A DNA stretch of 37,208 nucleotides. Source: CAYHZL01 sp964361075 (GTDB lineage Bacteria > Bacteroidota > Ignavibacteria > UBA10030 > UBA8401). The notes beneath the pieces are model-generated. The model saw only the letters and a program-made list of their open reading frames with translations. It was not told the DNA's origin and did no database searches. Both the position numbers and the translations under genes were made by a program. Of the stretch, positions 15,438-22,729 are shown piece by piece. Location: NCBI GenBank assembly GCA_964361075.1, contig CAYHZL010000010.1, positions 1 through 37,208 on the forward strand, given 5' to 3'. Within the stretch, counting starts at the first letter, position 1, and every line of letters begins with the position of its first letter.

Positions 15438-15456
15438 TGAACGTACCATTTTCAGC

Positions 15457-15621
15457 AGGAACGCATGGGCGAGCTTGTGTGATAACTCCAGATGATGTCA
15501 TCGCGAGGAGCGAAGCGACGTGGCGATCTTAAAAATAAATTCAAAAAGCAAGATTGCTTCGACAAAAAACGTCTCGCAATGACAATTTAATAGTTATTAC
15601 ACAAGCATGGGCATGCGTTCC
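15457..15621. repeat. Small palindromic element with 30-bp imperfect outer arms and family B core
   Basis: The outer arms 15457-15486 and 15592-15621 are complementary except for a block of about five bases and one further mismatch; both end in GGAACGCATG and carry CTTGTGT. Nested inside are GTCATCGCGAG (15496-15506) and CTCGCAATGAC (15573-15583), the family B core. So the same core occurs with different outer arms at 14025-14162, suggesting modular or nested insertion. It lies between the acyl-CoA dehydrogenase and the restriction-modification gene. Confidence 0.65.
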
Positions 15622-15730
15622 TACAAGTTGTAGACATCGATATCCATCGGTGCTTGAAAATATTTTTTTGGTAATTCTGATGAATAATGACTGCAAAAAA
15701 AATTAACACACGAAAAGTAAATGAATGATA

Positions 15731-15758
15731 TGTGAAATTGAAAAATAATTTGTGAAAT
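15731..15758 (+). promoter_or_regulatory. Direct repeat TGTGAAAT upstream of the Type IIG gene
   Basis: TGTGAAAT occurs at 15731-15738 and 15751-15758, exactly 20 bp (about two helical turns) apart, ending 24 bp before the start at 15783. Paired sites with this spacing often bind a dimeric regulator. No controller gene is visible next to it, so function is a guess. GGGAAGGA at 15761-15768 may be the ribosome site. Confidence 0.3.
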
Positions 15759-15782
15759 CAGGGAAGGATTCTGTTACACTAC

Positions 15783-18700
15783 ATGACAAAAGAATATCTT
15801 AAAAAAATAGCCATTACAACTGCACAGGGCGATGCCCGCGAGGAAAGTTACTATAGACACTTCTCAAATTTTTTGGAAAACTTTTCAGAGTCTATCGGCA
15901 AAAAGAATATTCACATTACTACGCTTCCCAAAGAGACTGAAGCAGGTAACCCCGATTTTCGTGTGTGGGATGGAAAGCAAAAAATTGTTGGTTATGTTGA
16001 AGCAAAAAAGCCGGGGGCAAATTTAGATGATGTCGAATCATCCGAACAATTAAGACGATACCGTTCCACATTTCCCAATCTTATTCTTACCGATTTTTAC
16101 GAATTTAGATTGTATCGCAACGGAGAGTTGATTGATAAAGTTCTTGTTGCCAGACCGTTTATTGCAAAAAAATTAAAGACTGTTCCTCCGGTTGAAAACG
16201 AAGAAAAATTTATTACACTGCTCGAAAAATTCTTTGCGTTCTCCTTGCCAACAGTGTTTACTGCCGAAAGTTTAGCGGTGGAGTTGGCAAAGCGAACAGG
16301 ATTCTTGCGGGATGAAATTGTTGTAAAAGAATTGAAAGAAGAAGAACACGGGAAGGGAAAAATTTTTGGTTTCTACACTGCCTTCAAACAGTATTTAGTT
16401 TCCGGTCTATCGCAAAAAGATTTTGCCGACATCTATTCGCAAACTATTACCTACGGACTTTTTGCAGCACGCACACGAGCTAACGGAGAATTTAATCGGA
16501 GAATTGCATACGATCTCATTCCGCAGACCATCGGTATTTTACGAGATGTGTTTCATTTTATTTCTCTCGGTAAAGTGCCGATTCAAATGGAAGTGATTAT
16601 TGATGATATTGCCGAAGTATTGCACGTCGCCGATGTCAATACAATTTTAGATGAATACTACAGAAAAGGAAAAGGGGAAGATCCGATTGTTCATTTCTAT
16701 GAAACATTTCTGAATATTTACGACCCGAAGACAAGAGAAAAAAGAGGTGTGTATTACACGCCCGAACCGGTCGTAAAATATATCGTTCGTTCCATTCACG
16801 ATCTTTTGAAAACGCATTTTCATTTACAAGACGGTTTGGCAAGTAAAGAACTGACACTGCTCGATCCCGCAGGCGGAACGTTAACATTTCCTGCCGAAGC
16901 AATTAAATTAGCGGTAGAAGAATTCAGTTCGAAATACGGCGATGCAGGGAAAACGAAATTTATTAAAAACCAGATTCTGAAAAATTTTTATGCGTTCGAA
17001 TTAATGATGGCGCCGTATGCCATCGGACATATTAAAATTAGTTTTCTGTTGGAGGAACTTGGTTACACCATGCAGGATGACGACCGGTTTAAACTGTATC
17101 TCACCAATACGTTGGATATGGAAGACCTGCAACAAACCGAAATTCCCGGACTTGAATCGTTAAGCGATGAAAGCCATTTAGCCGGACAAGTAAAACAGAA
17201 AGAACCTATTCTGGTCATCTTGGGTAATCCGCCATACTCAGGTATTTCGTCTAACATCAATGACTGGACAGAAAAATTATTAAAACAAAATTTAGATGGA
17301 GCACAAACTTATTATGAAGTTGACGGTGAGCCGTTAGGTGAAAAGAAATTATGGCTGCAAGATGATTATGTAAAATTTCTGCGCTTCGCTCAATGGAAGA
17401 TCCATAAAGCAGGACAAGGTATTGTGGGAATGATTACGAATCACAGTTATTTGGATAATCCTACATTTCGGGGAATGCGTCAGAGTTTAATGAACACATT
17501 CAATGAAATTTATATTATTGATCTTCATGGCAATTCACAGAAGAAAGAAACAACACCTGATGGTGATAAAGATGAAAATGTATTTGATATACGTCAGGGG
17601 ACTGCCATCGCCCTTTTTGTAAAGACTAAAAATACAAAAGGATGTAAAATTTATCATCGAGATATTTTTGGTTTACGAAAAGAAAAATATGATTGGTTAG
17701 GAAAGAAAGCATTTAAAATAAAAGATTATGAAACGTTGAATCCAAAATCACCTTGGTATTTTTTCATTAAACGAAACACGGAAGAAATAGAACATTATAC
17801 TAAATGGTGGAAAGTAAATGATATTTTTCCAGTGAATGTTACAGGTATTGTAACGGCAAGAGATGGATTTGTTATTGGTGTTGATGAAAAGGAAGTCAAT
17901 AACAGAATAATGCAATTCAGAAATTTAAGGATTGATGATGAAATAATCAGGCAAACATTTTCGTTGAAGGATACCAGAGGATGGAAACTACCGGAGGCAA
18001 GAAAGAAGTTAGCGAACGATACAGAATGGAAAGATAAATTTCAAAAAATATTATATCGCCCATTTGATATTAGATCGATTTATTACTCCGAAGATATGGT
18101 AGATTGGGGGAGACCAGATTTGATGCAACATATATTGAAAGAAAATATTGCATTAATTTTGCCAAAGAGAGTGGAAACTGCAATTTCATGGTCTCATATT
18201 TTTGCTGCTACAAATATTGTTGACCACGTTGCTGTTTCATTAAAAACGGTTGATTATTGTTTTCCACTTTATCTTTACGACACAGATCAAAAGAAAAAAG
18301 GAATTGCACTTCAAACAATGATGCTGTTTGAACCGGAAGTAGAATACGGCAAATCAAAAGGGAAGAAAGCGAATATTGCACATGAACTGTTTGAACAATT
18401 AAAGAAAGCGTATGGTAAAGTTCCAACACCGGAGCAAATTCTCGGTTATTGTTATGGAGTTTTATACAGTAATACATATCGAGAAAAATATGCAGAGTTT
18501 TTGAAGATTGATTTTCCACGCATTCCATTTACAAAAGATTCTGCGTTGTTTATCGAAATGGCAAAGCTTGGAAATGAATTAATTGAACTGCATTTGTTGA
18601 AACACAAATCGTTGAGCAATCCAATAGTAAAATATCGCGGCAGGGGAGATGATGATACAATTGCAAAAATAGTGTATGATGAATCGAAAAAGCGTTTATA

Positions 18701-18935
18701 TATAAATGAAGGACGTTATTTTGAAAATATCACGAAAGAAATATTTGAATACCAAATAGGAGGATATAAAGTTATTGATCACTATCTGAAAGATCGTAGA
18801 GATAGACAAGTAGGAAATGATGTGGAACAAATTTGCAAAATCTCGACTTCGATTGTGAAAACAATCGAAGTGCAGAGGAACGTTGATAATATTTTTAGGA
18901 AAATTGAAAAAAAAGGTATTCTTAATAATCAATAA
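15783..18935 (+). CDS. Single-chain restriction-modification enzyme (Type IIG / ISP-like)
   Basis: A 1050-residue protein combining nuclease and N6-adenine methyltransferase. The N-terminal PD-(D/E)xK nuclease shows NPDFRVW (Asp58) and GYVEAKKPG (Glu73, Lys75). A helical linker runs to about 310. The methyltransferase has motif X RGVYYTPEPVVKYIV (321-335), motif I LLDPAGGTLTF (359-369) and catalytic motif IV NPPYSG (482-487). The C-terminal third, including RPFDIRSIYYSEDMVDWGRPDL, resembles the Type ISP specificity domain. No helicase motifs are present, so it should cut near its site without translocation. It is complete and in frame, so probably active. A palindromic element lies upstream and a fragment of a sister enzyme downstream, marking a replacement hot spot. 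Confidence 0.9.
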   Translation: MTKEYLKKIAITTAQGDAREESYYRHFSNFLENFSESIGKKNIHITTLPKETEAGNPDFRVWDGKQKIVGYVEAKKPGANLDDVESSEQLRRYRSTFPNLILTDFYEFRLYRNGELIDKVLVARPFIAKKLKTVPPVENEEKFITLLEKFFAFSLPTVFTAESLAVELAKRTGFLRDEIVVKELKEEEHGKGKIFGFYTAFKQYLVSGLSQKDFADIYSQTITYGLFAARTRANGEFNRRIAYDLIPQTIGILRDVFHFISLGKVPIQMEVIIDDIAEVLHVADVNTILDEYYRKGKGEDPIVHFYETFLNIYDPKTREKRGVYYTPEPVVKYIVRSIHDLLKTHFHLQDGLASKELTLLDPAGGTLTFPAEAIKLAVEEFSSKYGDAGKTKFIKNQILKNFYAFELMMAPYAIGHIKISFLLEELGYTMQDDDRFKLYLTNTLDMEDLQQTEIPGLESLSDESHLAGQVKQKEPILVILGNPPYSGISSNINDWTEKLLKQNLDGAQTYYEVDGEPLGEKKLWLQDDYVKFLRFAQWKIHKAGQGIVGMITNHSYLDNPTFRGMRQSLMNTFNEIYIIDLHGNSQKKETTPDGDKDENVFDIRQGTAIALFVKTKNTKGCKIYHRDIFGLRKEKYDWLGKKAFKIKDYETLNPKSPWYFFIKRNTEEIEHYTKWWKVNDIFPVNVTGIVTARDGFVIGVDEKEVNNRIMQFRNLRIDDEIIRQTFSLKDTRGWKLPEARKKLANDTEWKDKFQKILYRPFDIRSIYYSEDMVDWGRPDLMQHILKENIALILPKRVETAISWSHIFAATNIVDHVAVSLKTVDYCFPLYLYDTDQKKKGIALQTMMLFEPEVEYGKSKGKKANIAHELFEQLKKAYGKVPTPEQILGYCYGVLYSNTYREKYAEFLKIDFPRIPFTKDSALFIEMAKLGNELIELHLLKHKSLSNPIVKYRGRGDDDTIAKIVYDESKKRLYINEGRYFENITKEIFEYQIGGYKVIDHYLKDRRDRQVGNDVEQICKISTSIVKTIEVQRNVDNIFRKIEKKGILNNQ

Positions 18936-18946
18936 AATTTATCATT

Positions 18947-19126
18947 ATGAAAGAAAAATTAGCTGAAGCAAAATATAAATACGAAAAGTATTTAGGAAAT
19001 AAGAGCCACTTATTAAGAAATATGGATACAGATAAATTAGAAATTTTCTTTTCTAATAAAAACCATGCTTCTTGGGGACTCATCTGGAAGAACACACATT
19101 TAGAGTTTGTTCGGTCACTTCGTTAG
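18947..19126 (+). CDS. Short hypothetical protein, possibly a truncated gene
   Basis: An ORF of 59 codons starting 11 bp after the restriction-modification stop. The product begins MKEKLAEAKYKYEKYL and contains FFSNKNHASWGLIWKNTHLEF; it is charged and Lys/Glu-rich with no motif I recognise. Its last codons (TTCGGTCACTTCG) resemble the repeat sequence at the window start, so the 3' end may have been replaced. It lies between the enzyme gene and the orphan 3' end of a related enzyme, suggesting it is either a small passenger gene or debris. Confidence 0.35.
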   Translation: MKEKLAEAKYKYEKYLGNKSHLLRNMDTDKLEIFFSNKNHASWGLIWKNTHLEFVRSLR

Positions 19127-19141
19127 GTAATTTAAACCACA

Positions 19142-19261
19142 ATGGAAGACGCGGGACATTATTGCCAGATAGGAACAGCAATCGCAAAGACAATTGAAGT
19201 GCAGAAAAAGATTGATGCGATTTTTTCAAAAGTTGAAAAGAAAGTGATTAAGTTTAATTGA
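19142..19261 (+). pseudogene. Orphan 3' end of a second Type IIG enzyme gene
   Basis: The frame ending at the TGA 19259-19261 encodes QIGTAIAKTIEVQKKIDAIF followed by SKVEKKVIKFN. It aligns without gaps to the last residues of the upstream enzyme (KISTSIVKTIEVQRNVDNIF, then RKIEKK), with about 17 identities in 28. Nothing upstream in this frame continues the homology beyond about 19160. It is therefore the last 30 or so codons of a paralogous gene whose body is missing, most simply a scar from replacement of one enzyme by another. An ATG at 19142 gives 39 codons but need not be used. Confidence 0.8.
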
Positions 19262-19262
19262 A

Positions 19263-19352
19263 CACCGTCTGACACGTTTTGTGTGTCTGACGTTTAGCGG
19301 TGGGATGGAATAGAAGAAGATGTCAGACGTCTGGAAAACGACGTCAGACATC
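19263..19352. repeat. Cluster of four GTCTGAC/GTCAGAC sites with inverted repeats
   Basis: GTCTGAC occurs at 19267-19273 and 19285-19291, and its complement GTCAGAC at 19322-19328 and 19343-19349. The second pair lies in a 13-bp inverted repeat (19319-19331 and 19340-19352, one central mismatch, 8-bp loop). The first pair lies in a hairpin bounded by CACCG/CGGTG, with GACAC/GTGTC inside. It fills the gap between the orphan enzyme end and the next small gene, just upstream of that gene's ribosome site. Either a repeat element or a regulator-binding cluster. Confidence 0.5.
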
Positions 19353-19389
19353 ATTAATAGTAACGTGTTTATATACTGAAAGGAACGCT

Positions 19390-19578
19390 ATGGAAGAAGA
19401 ACAAAAAGAAGTAGCAAAGCCAGTCATTGATGAATTCAAAGGCAAACCGATCATCCGCATCCCGCTTGTCGATGAACCCAACTCGGAAACATCCTGGCAT
19501 TGGTTGACTTTTGGGAAGAGCAAGGCGAAAGCGATAGTTAAATTCTACGAGGCGATAAAGAAATTTGCGGAAGGGTAG
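19390..19578 (+). CDS. Small conserved-looking protein of 62 residues
   Basis: The product starts MEEEQKEVAKPVIDEFKGKP and ends WLTFGKSKAKAIVKFYEAIK plus a few residues. It is soluble, with a short beta hairpin (IIRIPLVDEP) and a C-terminal amphipathic helix. I have a memory of small proteins with an FxFGxxKAKAI core annotated as hypothetical in several phyla, but no function. The ATG at 19390 is preceded by GAAAGGA at 19378-19384, a good ribosome site; a longer frame from 19300 runs through the GTCAGAC repeats and is unlikely. It is next to restriction-modification genes, but a role there is not shown. Confidence 0.65.
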   Translation: MEEEQKEVAKPVIDEFKGKPIIRIPLVDEPNSETSWHWLTFGKSKAKAIVKFYEAIKKFAEG

Positions 19579-19668
19579 TGGTGTGTAATTGCACGTGACA
19601 ACACTGTTCGTATGAGTAAAGCACCAGTGAGTTTCATTCCGCAAAACGACATTTACCAAATAACATTT

Positions 19669-19866
19669 ATGGAAATACTTTTACAATCTGTGCTCACTTG
19701 TCCGCATTGTGGTTATCAAAAAGAAGAAACAATGCCAACTGGTTCGTGTCAATTCTTTTACGAATGTACGAATTGCAAAAAAGTATTGCACCCAAAATCT
19801 GGTGATTGTTGTGTTTACTGCTCGTACGGTACAGTGCGTTGTCCAAGTAAACAGCTGAGATTATGA
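19669..19866 (+). CDS. Small cysteine-rich (zinc-ribbon-like) protein with GDCCVYCSYGTV motif
   Basis: A 65-residue protein beginning MEILLQSVLTCPHCGYQKEE. Cysteines come as CPHC, C (GSCQFF), CTNCKK, then GDCCVYCSYGTVRCP, nine in all, suitable for two metal sites. The GDCCVYCSYG block is a strongly conserved signature I recall from short uncharacterised proteins, sometimes beside heavy-metal genes. An upstream ATG at 19612 would add 19 residues. I prefer 19669 because the family-like part begins there and neither start has a clear Shine-Dalgarno. No metal-resistance gene is adjacent here, so function is unknown. Confidence 0.7.
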   Translation: MEILLQSVLTCPHCGYQKEETMPTGSCQFFYECTNCKKVLHPKSGDCCVYCSYGTVRCPSKQLRL

Positions 19867-19900
19867 AACAGCACTCCAAATTTTTCATCAACAAAAAAAT

Positions 19901-19926
19901 ACAGCTCTTTTATTCGGGCTGTTTTG
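19901..19926 (+). terminator. Weak terminator-like hairpin before lemA
   Basis: ACAGC (19901-19905) pairs with GCTGT (19918-19922), followed by TTTGTT. The stem has only 5 bp, so it is a weak candidate. The 155-bp gap 19867-20021 otherwise shows only an A-rich stretch and the lemA ribosome site AAAGGAG (20005-20011). Confidence 0.3.
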
Positions 19927-20021
19927 TTATTATCGCGGCATTTTCCTTTGCTTGTTTTTCAAGCCATGTTTAGCTATTTTAAAATGAAATTAGAACATTC
20001 ACTTAAAGGAGATATTGTACA

Positions 20022-20630
20022 ATGAAATCAAAAGGCTTAATAATAACGCTTTCTATTCTTGGCGGACTGTTATTGATTGTTGGTATTGCTATCAGTTGGG
20101 GTGTTGGTGTTCACAATAAACTTGTTGGCATGGATGAAGGTGTGAACGGTGCGTGGTCGCAAGTACAAAATCAATATCAACGCAGAATGGATTTGATTCC
20201 AAACTTGGTTGAAGTTGTGAAAGGATATGCAGGGCACGAAAAAGAAACGCTCGAAGGTGTCATCAACGCGCGTGCAAAGGCAAGTCAATTTGTAATTTCG
20301 CCTGAGGTGTTGAAAAATCCGCAATCGTTTCAAGCATTTGAAAAAGTGCAAGGTCAACTCAGTTCTGCGCTTTCTCGTTTGATGGTCGTATCGGAACAAT
20401 ATCCAAATTTAAAAGCAAACGAAAACTTTTTACAACTTCAGGCACAACTTGAAGGAACTGAAAATCGCATTGCTGTGGAACGAAAACGTTTTAACGAATA
20501 TGTTCAGGAATATAATACTGCAATAAAAACTATTCCGACAAATATTATTGCCGGCATGAGCGGCTTTGCACCTCGTCCGTATTTCCAATCGCAAGCCGGC
20601 GCAGAAGTTGCTCCTAAAGTTAAGTTTTAA
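20022..20630 (+). CDS. lemA: LemA family membrane protein
   Basis: A 202-residue protein with one N-terminal transmembrane segment (about residues 6-28) and a long helical domain. The LemA signature WSQVQNQYQRRMDLIPNLVEVVKGYAGHE lies around residues 43-71, and LQLQAQLEGTENRIAVERKRFNEYVQEYN around 137-165. Function of the family is unknown. It is usually found, as here, directly before a TPM-domain protein; the next ATG follows the stop with no spacing. Shine-Dalgarno AAAGGAG is 10 bp upstream. Confidence 0.95.
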   Translation: MKSKGLIITLSILGGLLLIVGIAISWGVGVHNKLVGMDEGVNGAWSQVQNQYQRRMDLIPNLVEVVKGYAGHEKETLEGVINARAKASQFVISPEVLKNPQSFQAFEKVQGQLSSALSRLMVVSEQYPNLKANENFLQLQAQLEGTENRIAVERKRFNEYVQEYNTAIKTIPTNIIAGMSGFAPRPYFQSQAGAEVAPKVKF

Positions 20631-21392
20631 ATGAAAATGCTATTACATAAAATTTTTCTCCTGTGTGTGCTGACTGTTGCCGTTACTTTTTTTGCAGCAG
20701 CTCAAGATGCTGCAATTCCAACACTGAAGGAACCGGTTACCGATTTAACAAACACTCTTTCGTACGAAGAATGGCGTTCTTTGAAATCTGCAATCATGCA
20801 ATTTCAGGACAGCACTTCAAACCAAATTGTCGTGCTCATTATTCCAACTCTTGGTGAGGCAGATATTCGGGACTTTGGAATTTCTATTCTGAAAGAAAAC
20901 AAAATCGGACAAAAAGGAAAAGACAACGGCGTTCTTGTGTTGGTGGTAAAGAACGACAAAAAAATTTCCATTGAAGTTGGTTACGGATTAGAAGGCGCTT
21001 TGCCTGATGCTGTGTGCGACCAAATTATTCGCAACGAAATCCGCCCGAACTTTCGTAACGGAAAATTTTACGAAGGAATCTACACCGGTGTTCTCTCAAT
21101 TATTAAAGCGACAAAAGGTGAATACAAAGGTGAAGGAAAAGGAAAAAAAAATTCAGGTTCGTTGTTAACGTTGTTGGTCATCGCAGGGTTGTTCGGTACA
21201 TTCCTGTTTTCATTTCTTAGAGGCGGACGCCGATACGGAATTTCTTCGCAAGGATATAACTCATCATCGTATTGGAGCGGTTTTGGCGGCGGTGGATTTG
21301 GCGGCAGCGGAGGATTTGGCGGAGGTGATAGCGGCGGTTGGTCTGCCGGCGGCGGATCTTTTGGCGGCGGCGGTGCAAGCGGAAGTTGGTAA
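20631..21392 (+). CDS. TPM-domain membrane protein, YgcG-like
   Basis: A 253-residue protein with signal peptide (about 1-24, ending FAAAQ) and an extracytoplasmic TPM domain (about 30-150, with LTNTLSYEEW, QIVVLIIPTLG, GKDNGVLVLVV and VGYGLEGALPD). A transmembrane segment lies near 175-195 and the tail is Gly/Ser/Trp-rich (GGGGFGGSGGFGGG and further blocks). This is the standard partner of LemA. The TPM fold was linked to acid phosphatase activity in a plant thylakoid protein; the role in bacteria is unclear. The glycine tail is a common feature of this group. Confidence 0.93.
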   Translation: MKMLLHKIFLLCVLTVAVTFFAAAQDAAIPTLKEPVTDLTNTLSYEEWRSLKSAIMQFQDSTSNQIVVLIIPTLGEADIRDFGISILKENKIGQKGKDNGVLVLVVKNDKKISIEVGYGLEGALPDAVCDQIIRNEIRPNFRNGKFYEGIYTGVLSIIKATKGEYKGEGKGKKNSGSLLTLLVIAGLFGTFLFSFLRGGRRYGISSQGYNSSSYWSGFGGGGFGGSGGFGGGDSGGWSAGGGSFGGGGASGSW

Positions 21393-21460
21393 TTTTTTTT
21401 TATTCTATTTGGGTAAATACCCCGACGTCACAAAGTGATCCCTTCGGGACTTGCGTCGTC

Positions 21461-21549
21461 ATTCCGGCGAAAGCCGGAATCCACAAAATGGATGCCAGTC
21501 ACGCTAAAGCGTGACTGGCATGACAAATACTCCGCAGCTTGCTGCGGAG
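21461..21549. repeat. Three consecutive perfect hairpins
   Basis: ATTCCGGC/GCCGGAAT with GAAA loop (21461-21480), a 14-bp perfect stem with a 2-nt loop at 21492-21521 (arms ATGCCAGTCACGCT and its complement), and CTCCGCAG/CTGCGGAG (21530-21549). A smaller TCCCTTCGGGA precedes them near 21440. They fill the 189-bp gap between the TPM gene and the response regulator. They look like short dispersed palindromes and could act as a terminator or mRNA stabiliser. Confidence 0.7.
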
Positions 21550-21581
21550 ATAATTTATTCCAAAAAAATAATTAGGTGAAT

Positions 21582-22253
21582 ATGTCGGAACAAATTACAA
21601 TACTCTTAGTTGATGACGATCCGAGTTTTGCGAAATTGATTGAATTATATTTGTCGCAAAATAATGCATTGGGATTTTCTTTAACGTCGAAATCGAACGT
21701 GAACGATGCGTTGCAATGGATTAACCAAGGCAATCCATGCGATATTATTATTCTCGACTATTACATGCCTGAACTTAAAGGTGATGCACTTGCTCAAGCA
21801 CTCATCGAAGAAGGAAAACTTCTTCCAATAATTTACATCACCATTAATAAAGATTTTCGATTAGCAGTAGAGGCAATGAAACTTGGTATCAACGATTTTT
21901 TGGTGAAGGATGAAATCAATCCGCAGGTATTAATGAGAACGATTACCAACGCGATTGAACGCCATAAGTTACATCAGGAATTTACTTCGCTGGAAATTAG
22001 CAGCACACGGTTAGAAGCCATTCATGAATTAGTGATGAGTATTAGTAAAGATTTATTGGGACCATTAGAAGTAATGCAAGCGACAATACATGAAGTGGAA
22101 CAGAAAGAATTGTTTCAGGAATATCAAGCGTACATCAAAATTATTTCCAGTAACATTCAGAGAATTGCTGCGAAAATTGAAAAATTAAAAACGCTGAATG
22201 ACGACACAACAATTTCTTACGTCAGCAATATTCGTATGTTCGATCTGTCATGA
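21582..22253 (+). CDS. Response regulator with a C-terminal degenerate histidine-kinase dimerisation-like region
   Basis: A 223-residue protein. The receiver domain (1-125) has acidic residues Asp11-Asp13, phosphoacceptor Asp59 (ILDYYMPE), Thr87 and Lys109, so it should be phosphorylatable. Instead of a DNA-binding output domain, the C-terminal 95 residues are helical and resemble the HisKA dimerisation helices: SISKDLLGPLEV matches the usual SHDLKxPL box, but Lys replaces the phosphorylated His, and no ATPase domain follows. I chose the ATG at 21582; an in-frame GTG at 21576 overlaps the ribosome site AGGTG. The stop overlaps the next start by 4 bp, linking it to a TPM protein rather than to a kinase. 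Confidence 0.85.
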   Translation: MSEQITILLVDDDPSFAKLIELYLSQNNALGFSLTSKSNVNDALQWINQGNPCDIIILDYYMPELKGDALAQALIEEGKLLPIIYITINKDFRLAVEAMKLGINDFLVKDEINPQVLMRTITNAIERHKLHQEFTSLEISSTRLEAIHELVMSISKDLLGPLEVMQATIHEVEQKELFQEYQAYIKIISSNIQRIAAKIEKLKTLNDDTTISYVSNIRMFDLS

Positions 22254-22720
22254 GCGGAGGTTCTGTGAACTTGTTTAAGCCGGACATAGTAACAAAATTA
22301 GAATTGACAACAATCGCATCGCGTATAGGTGAGATTGAAAAGAAGACGCTTGGCGAAATTCGTGTTACTATTTCACGCAGACGCTTGTGGAAAGAACGAA
22401 AGTTGTCGCTTCACGAAATAGCGATGCAACATTTCTTTGCTCAGGGAATGAACAAGACGAAAGCAAAAACCGGCGTGCTGCTTTTTATCAATGTAAAAGA
22501 ACGTGCATTTCATATTATTGCCGATGAAGGAATACACGCCAAAGTCTCGCAGGAGTTTTGGGACAATCTTGCCGCAACAATGTCGCAGCATTTTAAGCAG
22601 CAAAAATTTTGCGATGGCATTTGTACTGTTCTCTCTGATATTGGCGTTGTATTGGAAAAAGAATTTCCAGCAATCGGCGGCGACACAAACGAATTATCGA
22701 ACGATGTAATTATTTCTTGA
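22250..22720 (+). CDS. Cytoplasmic TPM-domain protein
   Basis: A 156-residue protein without signal peptide. The TPM-like core spans about residues 15-130: IASRIGEIEKKTLGEIRVTI, KTKAKTGVLLFINVKERAFHI and ADEGIHAKVSQEFWDNLAATM. Such a short second TPM protein commonly follows LemA and the Gly-rich TPM protein, so this is the third member of that set, here interrupted by the response regulator. It starts inside the preceding stop (ATGA) and has no own ribosome site, so translational coupling is likely. Confidence 0.85.
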   Translation: MSGGSVNLFKPDIVTKLELTTIASRIGEIEKKTLGEIRVTISRRRLWKERKLSLHEIAMQHFFAQGMNKTKAKTGVLLFINVKERAFHIIADEGIHAKVSQEFWDNLAATMSQHFKQQKFCDGICTVLSDIGVVLEKEFPAIGGDTNELSNDVIIS

Positions 22721-22729
22721 TTGTATTGT

